DNA of 64,000 bases, from positions 82,377-146,376 of the forward strand of contig VWZW01004710.1 of NCBI GenBank assembly GCA_013397115.1, in the 5' to 3' direction. Source of the DNA: Edolisoma coerulescens (lineage: Eukaryota; Chordata; Aves; Passeriformes; Campephagidae). Below, one piece after another: positions 1-12,748 of this stretch (positions within the stretch are counted from its first letter, which is position 1; each line of letters begins with the position of its first letter). A program made the position numbers and the translations under genes. The notes beneath the pieces were generated by a model. It did no database searches and was not told the DNA's origin. It was given only the letters and a program-made list of their open reading frames with translations.

Positions 1-745
1 TGTCAGCCTGACCTTGGTGCCTGGCAAGGTTATGGAAGCAATCAGCTTGAGCGAGATCAGACAGCACATATCGGATGGCCAAGGCATCAGGCCCAGCCAC
101 CGCGGGTTTAGGAGCGGCAGGTCCTGCCTGACCAACCTGATCTCCTCTTATGACCAGGTGACCTGCCTGGGGGATGTGGAGAAGGCAGTGGATGTTGTCT
201 ACCAGGACTTCAGCAAAGCCTTTGACACCATCTCTGACAGCATACTCCAGGAAAAGCTGGCAGCCCACAGCTTGGACAGGTGCACCCTTCACTGGGTTAA
301 GAATTGTCTGGACAGCTGGGCCCAGAGACTGGTGGTGAATGGTGCCACATCCAGTAGGTGGCTGGTCACTAGCAGTGTCCCCCAGGGATCTGTGTTGGGC
401 CCAGTTCTGTTCAATATGCTTATCCAATGATCTGGATGACGGAATCAAATATACCCTCAGTAAATTCACGGACAACACCAGGTAGGGTGGGAGCATTGAT
501 CTGCTGCAGATATCTGCAGAGATATCTGGACAGGCTGGATCAATGGAACAAGACCATCCACGCGGTTCAATGAGGTCAAGTGCCAGGTCCTGCGCTTCAG
601 CCACAACTTCAGGTAGCACTACAGGCTGGGAGAAAAGTGGTTGGAAAACTGTCTGGAGGAAAAGGACCTGGGGGTCCTGGTCAACAGCAGCTGAACGTGA
701 GCTAGTGCATGCCCAGGTGGCCAAGAAGGCCAATGGCATCCTGAC
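1..745 (+). pseudogene. Decayed CR1 ORF2 reverse transcriptase
   Basis: In an active element this part of ORF2 copies element RNA into DNA at a nicked target. The frame at 14-430 keeps RT motif A as VYQDFSKAFDT (about residues 63-72 counted from the ATG at 14, with its aspartate) and motif B as SVPQGSVLGP (about residues 121-130). Near position 427 an indel shifts the frame: the expected 'NDLDDGI' continues in the next frame while the first frame stops at 428-430. Motif C, normally FADD, reads FTDN at about 468-480 and is followed by a stop. The C-terminal part (about 560-740, including an 'EKDLGVLV'-like stretch) is also broken. It cannot encode an active enzyme. It is an old copy with no sign of host recruitment. 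Confidence 0.9.
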
Positions 746-760
746 TTGTCTTCAAAAAAC
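1..760 (+). mobile_element. CR1 LINE fragment (RT region), truncated by the window edge
   Basis: Non-LTR retrotransposon remnant of the CR1 clade. The translation of the plus strand follows CR1 ORF2 from just before the RT fingers to the region after the palm. It enters the window already open, so the first ATG (position 14) is not a true start. Similarity fades at about 757-765, after a segment matching the CR1 'AKKANGIL' stretch, so the 3' end of ORF2 and the 3' UTR are missing. CR1 copies are normally 5'-truncated with intact 3' ends, so the lost 3' side suggests a later deletion or rearrangement. It overlaps in CR1 coordinates with the copy at 4588-6100, so the two are separate insertions. 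Family call is from recognised motifs, not a database search. Confidence 0.92.
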
Positions 761-3700
761 CTCCATCTATGCTACTGTGTTGTGCTGGCTTTACTGAAGA
801 TCTGTGTGATCTGATTCAGACTTTAGTGGATTTTCCTAGACATAGGCTGCTCTTTTTAGGAGAAATGACAGCAATCATTCTCTTGACCCAGTCAAAAGCT
901 TTTTTTACTTTGCCTTTCCCCCCTATTCCTAAAATAGTTTGAAGAAGGTGTTAGTTTTCTTTCAAAACATTGATTGCAAAAGGGCTAAATGCAACAGTAT
1001 CAGCACATAAAAAGAGGTTCATATGCTGTCCATTTACAATTATTCTTTTAATATAAAAGAATTTTTATGTAGTTTTCCCAAATGCAGGTGTTCACACATT
1101 ATTCCAATTCATTTCATTTAAATGAATGAATTCATATAAATTTATCTAAGAGTTGTGCAACTAAATCCAAATGAAGGTGCTCTTCTTAATTCTAAGAGAA
1201 ATTACTATGGTTCTGTAGCTTGTTTTCTTTTTTTTATGTTTTTTTGAATGGCGGACACCAGGTTGTGTTTGAGAACTCACACAGAGAACCTAAAGCATGA
1301 AGAATTGCAACAGAAAAAAATGCAAGGACAAATGTGTAAATGCTTAGAATTCCTTTTATAAAAATCACATTGATAAACTTTATAACACTTCAGAAGAGCA
1401 GTATTTTAACCTAGAGCAAACTTGTTTGACTAAAAAAATTACATTCTTGCCTTAATACACATATGTAATCCAGCAAAATCCAAACATGCAAATGGATAAA
1501 ACTGACTTTTCTTTTTAGATGAAATTCATCAGCCCACCAATTCTTTCAATAAACCAATATAACACCAAAGGGCAGGGCAAATTTTGACTGTTTCTTCTAC
1601 CAACCAGTAACTTTTTTTCCAATTCCAGTTTCTTGATAGGCTTTTAAAAAATTATTATTACTAGAAGGAGAAGGGGGAATTTTAGAAACCTATACAAAGA
1701 GGTGGACAAAATAGGTGCTGTTTGAGGATGCCCTTCATCCATTCTGAAAATTTTCAATTTTCTGTATAAGGGCAATAACAAAGGTTTTCTGGACTGTTGG
1801 CAGGGAAAATATGTGCCTATATGCAATTTTTTCTTCTCAGACATCATCATCATTCTTTATTAAATAATCAAACTTCTGCCATTCTAGCATCATTAACTGC
1901 CCACTTTTTGTACCAGGGCCATTTGTCAGAGGCTGGGCTTCCTAACAACATGTCACTTTATTCCAGGATGGAAGAGCATGGATGTAAACAAATACAATGT
2001 TCTGTGACTTTTTGGAGCATTACAGTCAGAGATAAATGCTTACATGCTGTATTCAGGAAATGATGTGTCAACAATCTGGTGTGATTAACTTATTTGGACA
2101 AACCAAGAACTGGAGTTCATACAGTGTCAATACATGGTTCACTGTTGAATTGACAGCCCTGCGTGGAGATGCTCTCTGTACTGTTTGATGAGCACTATTA
2201 TAAACAAAATCTTAATCCCAAAGAGCATGCAATTTAATATGAAACAAAGAGAGCATAAATGATCACTGTGAACAGCAGGCATGAAGGAGAAAGTGTGGCA
2301 AGAGCAAACTGGAATAGTTCTGTATAGTTTTGATACAGTCTGAATCAGTTTATTTTTCTTAAATAAATAAATTTAATCTCTGTCAGACTGAGCTCACCTA
2401 GTGAGATTAGCAGCTGATTCCTTGCAGACCATGCAACTATGATGTATATTTGCAAGGACTGAAAGCAGAATGAGATCTGTTATCATTTGCCACAGAAACC
2501 AATACCAGAAAAGAGAAAAGGAGGCTATTATGTACTGAAGCACAGAGTTGTGGTCCCATTGAATACTCAGTCACTCAGGGGTTTACCACCATGGACCTGA
2601 AGGGAAAAGCAAAAAAAATTGATTAAACAGAAAGATTATAGTTGTCAAGGGTGTTGAAGGTACAAATGAGACATTTGCATATGATGCTATGGAAAATGAG
2701 GAGATAATAAAGACATTCAGATAGGAATAATATAGAGTGACAAGCAAAAAGGATGTTCTTAGGTGATGCATTTTGAAGGGATTGAAAAATTCCAACTTGC
2801 ATAATGACATGTTAGTGATGAGCACTTTGAAGGTCAAAGCAACATTTTTATCGTGAACCTTCTGATGCCCATGAATTATCCTCAAACCAACAAATTCACC
2901 AGGGTTAAAATAAATTTCCTCAAGGTCAGCACATTCTACAAATAGAATAACATACAGACTTCTTTGACTAATATGATCCCAAATTAGCACATTATGCAAT
3001 CTATAAGAGACCGCATACTTAATGCACTGGAGGGAAAAACAGATTTAGTTTTTACATGATTAAATAAAGTAAAAATAAAACTGTTTTAGAGGAGTAAATA
3101 AACGATTCATTATTTTGTGTCTGATATTTGTCAAAAGGCCAGGGAGATAATGACTTTGGATCTTCCTGCAAGGACCATCAATGTTTTTGGCAGCTATCAT
3201 GTTCAGAGCTCGGCTTTGTTTCAATGGGTACATGTGATGGCTGTATTTGTGCATAGTGCAGCCCTGTAGGAGTAGATCTAAAGCACAGAACAGCCGCTGA
3301 AGAGGATTCAATGCCCATGCAATAAGTATATCAGGAGAATTTATTTGAGGCTCTCTGCTGCCTGGTCCAGTGTTTCCATTGTCCACCAGCAAATTGAACA
3401 GACTGGGTGTGCTCCTGACCCACCACTTCTGTTTTAGCCATGCCTGAAAGAAACCCAGTTCAAGTGCTTTACAACAGCTTGGTGATGTGAACAGGAACAT
3501 TGTGAGTGATCCAGAGATCTGAGTCAAAATTGTACCCAAGGTTTATACCAAAGAAAGGCACACACATGTACACAGATTCATTGAGGTGGATCTGGCCCTC
3601 ACTCCCTCATAGAAGCTTTATTCCCCTCCCTACGGCTCCTATGACTTGCAAAATCTGGACAGCATCATAGCCCTTCTGTCAAAAGGTCTCTAGGCATAAG

Positions 3701-4587
3701 CTGTAGGTAGATCTTGTTCCTTTAGAATATGTTATTATAAAGGCTAATTTTACCATTCTTGCACATGCTTGATGAAATGATTACGAGAACCTTATAGACA
3801 CTAGACAGGAAACACTAATTTTGGAAATAATTTAGACTCTCTGGAGATAAGCAAAAGCACGATAGACAACATCATGCTACCAGAGCTGGAAATCTGAGTG
3901 AAAAAGACTAAGGGGCAAATACTTCTTTTTAAATATGAGAATAGATAAGTGAAAGGAATAGAAGGAAGACAATTTCAATTTCACGTAGTTATAAAAATGC
4001 AATTCCAATTGCAACACTTATATGAATACAAATTAAATCAAGTGATAAGTGATGAACATTAGTTTCATCCAGACGGTCCCTATCACTGGGTAGTAAGGAG
4101 ACACAGCATGTAAGACATGACTAGAGGAAGATTATCCTCTGAAAGTGATGACAGGATGGGGTTACATGCTTATAATAACTGGATTGTTAATTCATGAGGT
4201 AAAGGAAAATCACACGTTTAGGAAAGTCTCCATTCCTCATTCCCTGGTAGGACAAGGCTGTAGAAGCATCCCTCAGCATGTCCTCTTTCTGTCCTTCAGG
4301 CTCTGTATCATGTCTCTCCATATTCAAAGTCCCACTGGATGCTACAGTGCTGTTCAGGTACAAGTTCACAGGACATTACTCATTTTAATAGGCATTGGGA
4401 GAACTGAATTAAAATTCAAGGTAGAAGAATTCTTTGAAATGTGTGTAATTTGCTACAGTGTCAGTGGGAACTATTGTATCCTGCTGATAGAATCTGGATC
4501 TAGAGCTATCAGACAGTGTGGCCCATTATGCCCTTTTTCTGTTCTGCTTCTGACCCTCATAGAATTCAAAATGTTTTCATATCAAGG
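761..4587. other. Non-coding, single-copy-looking DNA
   Basis: AT-rich sequence between the two plus-strand CR1 copies. No retroelement similarity or exon is recognised. Two stop-free minus-strand stretches lie at 2583-2999 (138 codons) and 3060-3539 (159 codons). Neither resembles a known family, shows a domain motif, or is joined by convincing splice sites. About one open frame near 160 codons is expected by chance in six frames of 64 kb of this composition. A 215-codon plus-strand frame (4145-4792) runs into the downstream CR1 in the wrong frame and is treated as spurious. Confidence 0.6.
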
Positions 4588-4589
4588 AA

Positions 4590-4794
4590 GCAAAGCGATC
4601 CACAAGGACCTGGACAACTCAAGAAGGGGATCCATGAGAACTTCAGGAAGTTCAACAAGTCCAAGAGCAAGATGCTGCACCCGTGTTGGAGCAATCCCAG
4701 ACATGGCTACAGACTGGGAGAAGACCTCATTGAGAGCGGTCCTGCAGAAAAGGACTGAAGAGGAGTTCTTCTGGATGAAAAGCTGGACCTGAGC
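4590..4794 (+). pseudogene. CR1 ORF2 C-terminal remnant, upstream of the LTR
   Basis: The only readable piece of ORF2 in this CR1 copy. The CR1 frame includes a 'KFNKSKSKMLH' segment (equivalent to the consensus 'FNKAKCRVLH') and then 'RLGEDLIES', which places it just C-terminal to the RT domain. The frame stops at 4756-4758, where the nucleotide similarity continues with an indel. Downstream of the LTR the same reading continues as a heavily broken translation (5449 to about 5700). Non-functional. Confidence 0.8.
4790..4794 (+). repeat. Target-site duplication, left copy (TGAGC)
   Basis: Five bases TGAGC immediately before the LTR, identical to 5449-5453 after it. Removing the LTR and one copy restores a continuous CR1 sequence, which confirms that this is a true insertion site. 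Confidence 0.88.
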
Positions 4795-5448
4795 TGTTAC
4801 AAAGCAAGACAGTGGAGTTTTATTATTGAACATTGAATACCATCCACATCACTGCATGGGGCAGGAGGGTGGTGTGGTTCTGTCAGGAAAGGCAAAGGGG
4901 CTGGAAGCAGAAGAAGAGTGTGACTCTCTTTTGGTCAGGGCTGGAGACAGGGTGGGGGGCAGGGCTGGGATCCCTACTTTGGAGAGATGTTGCAGTGCCC
5001 ACACCACCGATGACGCCAGCATCCCCCACCATGGCGAGCCAGCATACCAGAAGCACAGTTCCTGACTCAAATGAAATAGATTTCCAGGTTTTTGCTTTGC
5101 CCCTGTTCCCCGTGGTTTGCCAGATCTGGGGAGGGCATTAAACCCTGTGAACTCATTTCTCACGTTGTTTCTCTTGGTTCTCTCTCAGCCCATGTGGTCC
5201 AGCACCAGGGCCCTCTGCCATCCTGGTTTTGCTATGGGGGGACCAGGTGATATCTTGCCTTTGTTGATTAAACCATTTCTCTCTTTTGCAAAATTTTCTT
5301 TTTGTTGCTGTGTTTATTGCTATTTTCTGTAGTAAATTGTCACTCTAATGTAAAATTGCTCTGAGATTTTTTGGGTTTCTCCTCCAGTATCGAACGGGGG
5401 TGGTTTGAGCAGTTTTAAGTTCCCCACCGAGTTTTTACAACCACCACA
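4795..5448 (+). mobile_element. Solo LTR of an endogenous retrovirus, inserted in CR1
   Basis: A 654-bp block that interrupts the CR1 exactly. It begins TGTTAC and ends CACCACA, so it has the TG...CA ends of a retroviral LTR with a TGT/ACA terminal inverted repeat, and it is flanked by the perfect 5-bp duplication TGAGC. The first half is locally G-rich. The second half is T-rich and holds the polyadenylation signal ATTAAA at 5267-5272, which sets plus-strand orientation. No internal viral sequence (primer site, gag, pol, env) remains, so it is a solo LTR left by recombination between the two LTRs of a provirus. The 5-bp duplication fits ERVL or some gamma-type elements; the family cannot be named without a search. 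Short open frames inside it are not genes. Confidence 0.87.
5267..5272 (+). promoter_or_regulatory. LTR polyadenylation signal (ATTAAA)
   Basis: Hexamer ATTAAA in a 'TTGATTAAACC' context, about 180 bp before the LTR end and followed by a T/GT-rich stretch. This matches the R/U5 arrangement of avian endogenous LTRs. It supports the plus-strand orientation of the solo LTR and could in principle end read-through transcripts. Confidence 0.6.
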
Positions 5449-5453
5449 TGAGC
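5449..5453 (+). repeat. Target-site duplication, right copy (TGAGC)
   Basis: Second copy of the 5-bp TGAGC made by LTR integration, identical to 4790-4794. The CR1 sequence resumes from here. Confidence 0.88.
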
Positions 5454-6100
5454 CAACAGTGTGCACTCATAGCCCAGAATGAAAACTGCATCCTGGATTG
5501 CACCAAAAGATGTGTGACCAGCAGGTCAAGAGAGATGATTCTGGTGATCTACTCTGACCTTTGAGTCCCCACCTGGAGTGCTGCATCTAGCTCTGGGGTC
5601 CTAAGCACAAGAAAGATGTGGACCTCTTGGGGCCGGTCCAGAAGAGGGCCATGAATTTGATCAGAGGGCTGGACCACCTCTCCTATGAACACAGGCTGGA
5701 GGGCTGGGGTTGTTCAACCTGAGGAAGAGAAGGCTTTGGGGGAGACTTTAAGTAGCCTTCTGGTACCTAAAGGTGGCTTAGAAGAAAGAGGGAGTGTGAG
5801 TCTTTTACAAGGATTGATAGTGATACGACAAGGAGGAACAGTTTTAAACTAAAAGCTTAGAGGTTTAGATTAGATGTCAGCAAGAAATTCTTTATTCATA
5901 GTGTGATGAGACACTGGAAGAGGTTGTCCCGAGAAGCTGTGGACGTCCCATCACTGGAAGTGTCCAATGTCAGGTTGAATGGGCCTCTGGGCAACTTGGA
6001 TTAATGGAAGGTGTCCCTGTCCCTGGTAGGAACATTGGACTAGGTTATCTTTAAGGTCCTTTCCAATGCAGGCCATTCTTTGATCCTGTGATGAATCATG

Positions 6101-9100
6101 GATTTTCTTTAGTCTGACTTAGAATTTGTGTAAATTTTAGTTCTGAGAGTATGTTACTTTTCCTTTATATTTATCATATACACTTTCATTAAAAATATTA
6201 TGATAGTTTATTTTAATGATATTATGAAACCAGACTTATTGTTGCTTTTCTTTCCCTGACAGCCTTTAGTTTTCTCTTGGCACAATATCACATTATTCCT
6301 TCACTGCACAGTCTGTGATAAACACTGAAAACTCAAATAAAACAGGATAACAAAAAGAAAAAAAATTAGATTTTACTTTAATCTTGCACTTGTACTCCTG
6401 CTCTTTCCACCTTCCATTTTATCGTTTCCTCACTATTCAGCCATTCTGTCTCTGTTTTTCTCTCAGGCCTGTTAATAATCTTCAGCTCATCTCTCTCTCC
6501 TTTACACAGCACTGCTTTTTATCTCCTTGGTATTGCTTGATCCCAGCGTTGTAATAAAGCTCATCTAGGCTGATGAATTAAAGCATTAGTACATCTGACT
6601 GATGTTTACTCTCAAATAAAGTTATTTCTCCCACTTGCCCTTGCCGCCATACCCTCTGCTTTTCCACTTAAATGAGGCTTAGCTTGGTATGGTTCTGCCC
6701 TTTCTCTGCAAATGTAAACTGGTAGTTTAAAGATATTCTCAGCCTCAGAGTTTAAAAAAAGTTTTAATTTAGCTTTTATTAGGTGCTGGGCAGCATAGTG
6801 CCAGACTGTGTACACAGTTAAACAACAAGAGCTCTCTCAGGGGAGTATATTGTTGCAAGCTTCGACATCTATATGCAAATTAGACTTTCCGTATTTGCTA
6901 TCAGTTACAACAGAAATTTTCCACACAGGCAAGCCATTTTTTTCTTTATCTATCTAAAATAATGACAAGCCCTGAAGACAATACTCTGATATCACCGGAT
7001 GCAAAAGTTAGAGAAATTATATTGGGTTTAGGGATATTTTTAAGAGGCAGGCTATCCTAAAGCAGGGTTATATTACAGTTGCATAATACTGCTGGAGAAA
7101 AAAGGGAGAATGATGAAGTCCTGCATCAGCATTGAAAGGAAATGATATAAGAAGACTGTCGTTATTTATCATGGGGAGAATGAATCCTAAACAACGAATG
7201 TTTCCGTAAAATTTCTTAGGACTCTCAAATGCATCAAGTACCCTCCTCCAAAGGCTGCCCTAAACACTTTTTCTGATTTTTTGTGGATTCCTGGAGCTGA
7301 ATCGCCCCAAAGGTCACCCAGGCAAAACAATGCTTGCTTGACTGGTTGCCCTTGGAGGCTGAGCAGATAAGCTGTATTGTGGAGCTTTGAGGGATATGCC
7401 CTCCTCAGTTGCTTCCGAAAACGTAATTTCAGTTTCTGTGAGGATAAACATCCTTTGATTTCCATGTTACAAATGAAGTGTTGAAATTGACATCTCAGAC
7501 CTCTGTGAAAGCTATCCACATTACTCACACTGTCTAGGGGCATTGCAATACGGAATATGCATTGGTCTGTCATATACCATATTTAGAGCTAGCTGTTAGT
7601 AGAACTGCTTTTGTATTTTTCTTTGTGTTTTCCTGTTGCAACAGTGTTTCTCATTTTGGTTGTTCTTTTTTCCTACCTCTATCCAATTTATGCAACAGAA
7701 CAGTCACATCTTGCTGTAAAATGTAATCATCTTTTTTCACGTGGGCCTATGATGCACAAAAATAATTTTAATGATAAATAGATACCAATTACAAAAAATA
7801 ACTCACCAGCAGTTTAAGAAAAAAGTGGTTCCAGTGCTTGAATTCATAAAGGAACAGTGCCTTTAAGTACTTGATACTTGATGACCACATCAATGTTTAT
7901 TTTTTGTCTTGTGCAATGTCTCAGCATTTTCTCTTGAAGTGAAAACAAGCCAATGTCTATTTTACCCATCCTCTACTTCCTCCCATATCCCTGCAGATAT
8001 TGTATTTCCAGTGATGTGTTTCACAGCTTGCCGTGACCAGGGCATCACCTTGTGACTGGCTCAGAAAAGGAGGGGAGATACGGGACATAGGAAAAGGAGG
8101 AAAACATGAAATTTCAGAACTTGAAGATTTTGAGGGGTACAGAGTTTGTCTGCGGGATGGGCCAAGAAGTGGATGCAAACGTGCCTAATTTATTGACCAG
8201 GAACCGAGCACTGAGATTCTCTAATGTGGGAGGCTGTTAGGTTAGCAATCACAGGCGTATGGATACTTACCAGCTTACTTTTAGGATATCTACTTTATCC
8301 TCGGCTACAAAATGCTCCTGCAAGACACATGTTAGACACACGGCAGGGAGATGTGTTCCTGGACCCATGCTGCAGGACTGAGCCTCTCAGTGCACATGTA
8401 GAATGTATTTGGGTTAGATTGCGGTCTCAGACCTGCATTCAAAACAAAATACCGACCTTCCATGTGTTGTGTTTGGCTCCTAAAAGGTAATGTCCTTTTT
8501 TGACAGAGAAATGTTTTGATTGAAATGTGTCTATAAATAACCTAATTGGAATAAGAGACAACTCTGAATTTCCCTGGCTCTGGCTCCGTATCCAAAGTTT
8601 TCCAGTGTTTGAGGACAGTGTTAGAGTGCATGAACTTGAGTCCATCCGTCATCGATGAGAAAAAGAAATGTGTAGCCATAATGCTTAGGTCTAGAAAAAA
8701 ATGACTGAAGCTGCATCTTGTGGCTGTTTTCCTGGGAAGCTTTTGTTTGGGCAGCATGGTGTGTGATTGCCACTGAACCTTATTTCCAAATGGACCTGTC
8801 CTTTCGAACAGATCTGTGCATTCTAACTGATAGTCATTCACAGACAGTATCAGAATGTAGCTAGTTATGTGGAATTTTGTACTTCAAGACAGTTTTTGGT
8901 AATTTCCTCAGTCCACTACTAGCGTGCTGAGAGTAATCTACTCAAATCTGTATGTGGCATCCACTTAGAAACTTCCCCATCCTATGGGCAGTTTGTTCCT
9001 TGAAGACCCTTGAGGTATCCATTTTCCCAAGCATCTATGGTCACATTATTGAGTATAAGACTTAAAAACCTCTTGTACATATTAATTTAAACAGTTTAGT

Positions 9101-12100
9101 TAAGGTCCAGTGCTACTGAATTGTGTGCAAATCATGTCACTTCCCTATGAGAGTGTCTACTCTTATCCTGCTGTTTGTTTTTGCTGCCCAAGTGACAAAC
9201 CCATCTAAATTGGCCATGGTGTGATGACTTAGAAGATGTATGTGCACTTCATACTTTACAGTTTGTGTTTGTAAAATACACATACCCTGTGTCATACATA
9301 AAGCCCTCACTCTGTAGTGCATCTTGGACAAGAAGGTGAAGTGACATTCGCAGTTTTGACTGTGAACAGATTGTTGGCTAGGGAGTGTTAGAACTTGGAC
9401 TATTTTTATCTACACGTACACAGGGAGAAAAAGGAGCAATGGTGTTTTGGGTGCAGAGGAAGGAATTGGTCTGAAGACGCAGCCTTCTGCCAAGAATGGG
9501 GACAAGGAGAACTGTCCAGGTAGTTAGCAAAGGCAATTTGTGAAAATGTCCTGCTTTTCTGACAGAGACATCCTTTTCAATTGTTGAAACAATATGTGAA
9601 GAAGAACCTGCACATCACAAGTTTGTCTAAAAATCCTTGTACTCAGCAGACAGAAGGAACAACAGGGTGCAGTGAATTTGAGGAAAAGGATGATATGAGA
9701 ACCTAACACCTTACTTCAGATCTGTGTATTTTGTGCCAAAATCTTTGCGTTGCATTCTTCAGATGGCAGGCATCTGAGAGTGTACACAGAGGGAGGACTG
9801 TAGAAGTGTCTAAGTGCTTATGCAGTCTGCCCGGGATGTGCAAGTGCTCTAACAGCAGTTCATAATTGTTTTACAGAGCAGCTGAGCCTAGGGAGCATAC
9901 CCAAGAAGTCAAAAAAAGAGAACATCCATGCAAAAAAATATTTTTCTTTTGCTCACAGGTACAGAATAGTGAAATCTAAGCATCGGAGCAATGAAAGTCT
10001 GCCTCAGAGACCTTAATCAGAGTTGCAGAGGGCTCTGTCATGTCATGTTTGAGCAAGGCTGAACTCTGTGATGCCCTGATTTCAGTCAGAGGTTTGCAAA
10101 ATACAAATGACGGATAATGTGAGAGTCTCCTGGAGCAGCTGGCGACTGTCAGAAAGCCATGGATTACACAACTTCTACTATATTTGTTTCCAGAGCAACA
10201 TCTGGAAAATGGGTGCCCAGACAATAGGGTAGGTAGAATGAGTGGATACAATGCCTCATTTGGAGAATGCTTTTGCTGTTACACAATTCAAATTTAAATG
10301 CAAATGCTAAACTTAAATCCTACTGGCAGAAAAAAAAAAGAAGCACCTCTTCAGCAGAGCTGGAAGTTATTTTTATCCTTGTTTTCAGAGAAAAGCACGA
10401 TAGCTCTTTCTTTCACTTCTCTTCCCCCTGCCATTTTTCCTTGGTGTTTTGTGAGATTATGTTGATTTCGTGTTGTTGTAACACCAGGCATCAGGCACTT
10501 GCACAGCTGGACATCCTCTCCCCTCTATCATCCTTACTCTAGTTCACAATAAGAAACAGAAGAGGTGTTCTGTGCATAAGTTCAAGTCAGAATTATCTTT
10601 CTTTTCCTTGAGCACCACAGGTAGGAAACTGTATCATGGGGGGAGGTAATCTGGCAAAAAAGCAAATACTGTCTTCTACCAAGGTAGGTTGCTGGCTGAG
10701 TGCACACAAGTGAATACTGAGAGGGAGAAAGGAGTATTTCCATCATGTTTTTCTCCTTTAAGACAGTTGGATCTGATTCATATGTTCTGTTACGCTTCTG
10801 GAGATGTCAATCCAACAGCATGGGGATGGGGAAGGGGCACCCCAGGAAATCAAAGCAAACTCAATTATCTATCTGCTGACAATGACAAAACCATTTCATT
10901 CCTCAGCTCTTCACAGAATGTGAGGGGGGAAAGATTAAAAGCGTGAACATTTTTAATGAGTGCAATTATTGAATCATCAGTCACACAGTCCATCTGCTTC
11001 CGAGTGTTCCAGTGACTAGAGAAAGTCTAAAATACTGCATTGCCTTTTTGCATTCGTATAACCATATAAATATTCTTTAAGAAAAAGCTAATCATATTCA
11101 TATATCATGCCCATCATTTCAAATAACTTGCTGCTCCTCTTTCCCTTACTTCACTTTATTAATCACTAATTTTGAGTTTTGACACCATGATGGTGGAAAT
11201 ATCTTGGCAGATGCATGGCTAACAGCTAATCCCATGACATTAACTACAGAATCATGTAATATTCAATTTGAGAGATAAACTAATGTAAAATTTATCTCAA
11301 AGGTCCCATTTAGTCTGGAGGTTAGTGAGCAGAATAAACTTCCCACTGCAGTAAGAAAAAAAATAGAGGCTGTGTTGGATTTAAAATTCCTTTCTCACAG
11401 TGTTATCAATCCACTTGGTACACAGATCTGACTATGAAAGCATGTCAGGAAAGAGCCAAAACTTATTCAATAGAGTTTGAAAACCTTTGCAAATAGTCAG
11501 GACAGATAGAGGAGGAAAGGTTCAGATAAATGCCTGAACCTGAGAAACAGCAACAGAACTATAAATCTGTTTTGGCTGTGGTATCCTAAAATCTATCCCA
11601 GAATGGCAGGGAAAGTAGAGATTTGGATCTGAAACTACTAGGAGGCTTTGCTATGTGCTAACTTATTATTATGTTGGGATTTGTGCTACAAGCATGTGGT
11701 GGAATAAAAAGGATGATTTTGTGCAAGGAATGTTTTCTGGAATTGCAAATAAATGCCACATTCTGCAGAGATGTCCTTTGTCTACCTCTTTTCAGCTTTC
11801 CTCTGCAATACCCAGCTGAGAATTGCCCAGATACAGTAATGTGCACAACTATGAGACATATTATTTGAGAAATCTCTGACTTTGCCACAGGCATCAACAT
11901 CAGAAGATTCTAAGGTCTGAACTCTAAAAAAACTTACTTCATATTGGGTGTTGCAAACAATATATGGTAGGTTTTTTGTGGATAGCACAACATAACAAAA
12001 TAACACTTCTTGTTCCCTTCTTGAGTCTGGAAATACCATTTTTAGTAACTCAGCATAGTCTGAAAACAAAGTTTTATCTCAGAGTATGAAAGTCACAGGA

Positions 12101-12748
12101 ACTGATGCAAATGATTTGGCCCAATAAATTAGACACTTAGAATTATGCATTGAGTCTAGTATAACATTAATACCAGTATTTGAGCTAAATCCAGGAGGAT
12201 TGTATGAGTGCTGGTGAAATCTCATGCTTTTTCTGGGGTGATAAGGTGAGCTATTGTTTTAAGATATATATTTTATATTATTAAGTTATACTCTATGAAA
12301 TAATTATTCATTATATTTTCAGATTAAAATTTTATCCAATCAAAGAAGATCAAAGAAACAAACAATGGGCCATAATGTAATCACAGCATCTAGGTTGTGC
12401 CTAATCATTACGCTACTTACTTTTTACTTTTGTCCCTGTTAATGTCTAGCCAGAGCCACAGCAACAATTTTTGCTATCAGATAAAAAAAAGCATCAAATA
12501 AATAAGTAAGGCCTGAATTGACAATTTGCTCTCTTTGTAGGAATGAATTAGATACTGGATTCGTTTTCTTTTCAGTTTTAAATGTGGGAACTCACTGAAC
12601 CACATCTCTGTGAAGAAGTATGGCTCTATGTTCACAGATCCATGCTTTAGTAATTTAAAAGTAATCAGTAATCTCTTGCACCTCTGAGAAAGTAATCAGT
12701 GACATGTAGGAGATTATTGTTAGAATCCAGTGACTGCTGCTAGATTGA
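6101..12748. other. Non-coding, single-copy-looking DNA
   Basis: AT-rich, with no recognisable transposon or exon. The longest open frames are 128 codons (7187-7573, minus) and 99 codons (8542-8841, minus); neither has a recognisable motif. Near 6440-6540 there is a pyrimidine-rich patch. I see no tRNA, snRNA or rRNA signature on either strand. Confidence 0.55.

Larger units (their letters stand above)
4588..6100 (+). mobile_element. CR1 LINE, 3' portion, split by a solo LTR
   Basis: A 5'-truncated CR1 copy in two pieces, 4588-4794 and 5449-6100, with a solo LTR between them. The first piece covers the end of ORF2: one frame (about 4590-4758) reads through a stretch matching the CR1 'YRLGEDLIESxxAEKD' region. 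The second piece resumes at the next CR1 position ('CCAACAGTGTGC' region) and runs through the end of ORF2 and the 3' UTR. The typical CR1 3' terminus (a 'CTAGRTTATCTTTAAGGTCC'-like segment near 6040) is followed by a degenerate ATTCTATG-type terminal repeat at about 6080-6100. The intact 3' end and truncated 5' end are normal for target-primed reverse transcription. Many substitutions and stops show it is old. The exact 5' boundary is uncertain by about 10 bases. Confidence 0.93.

Noticed and set aside
3060..3539. 159-codon minus-strand open frame
   Set aside because: No recognisable motif or homologue, no splice or promoter context; roughly one frame of this length is expected by chance in the window.
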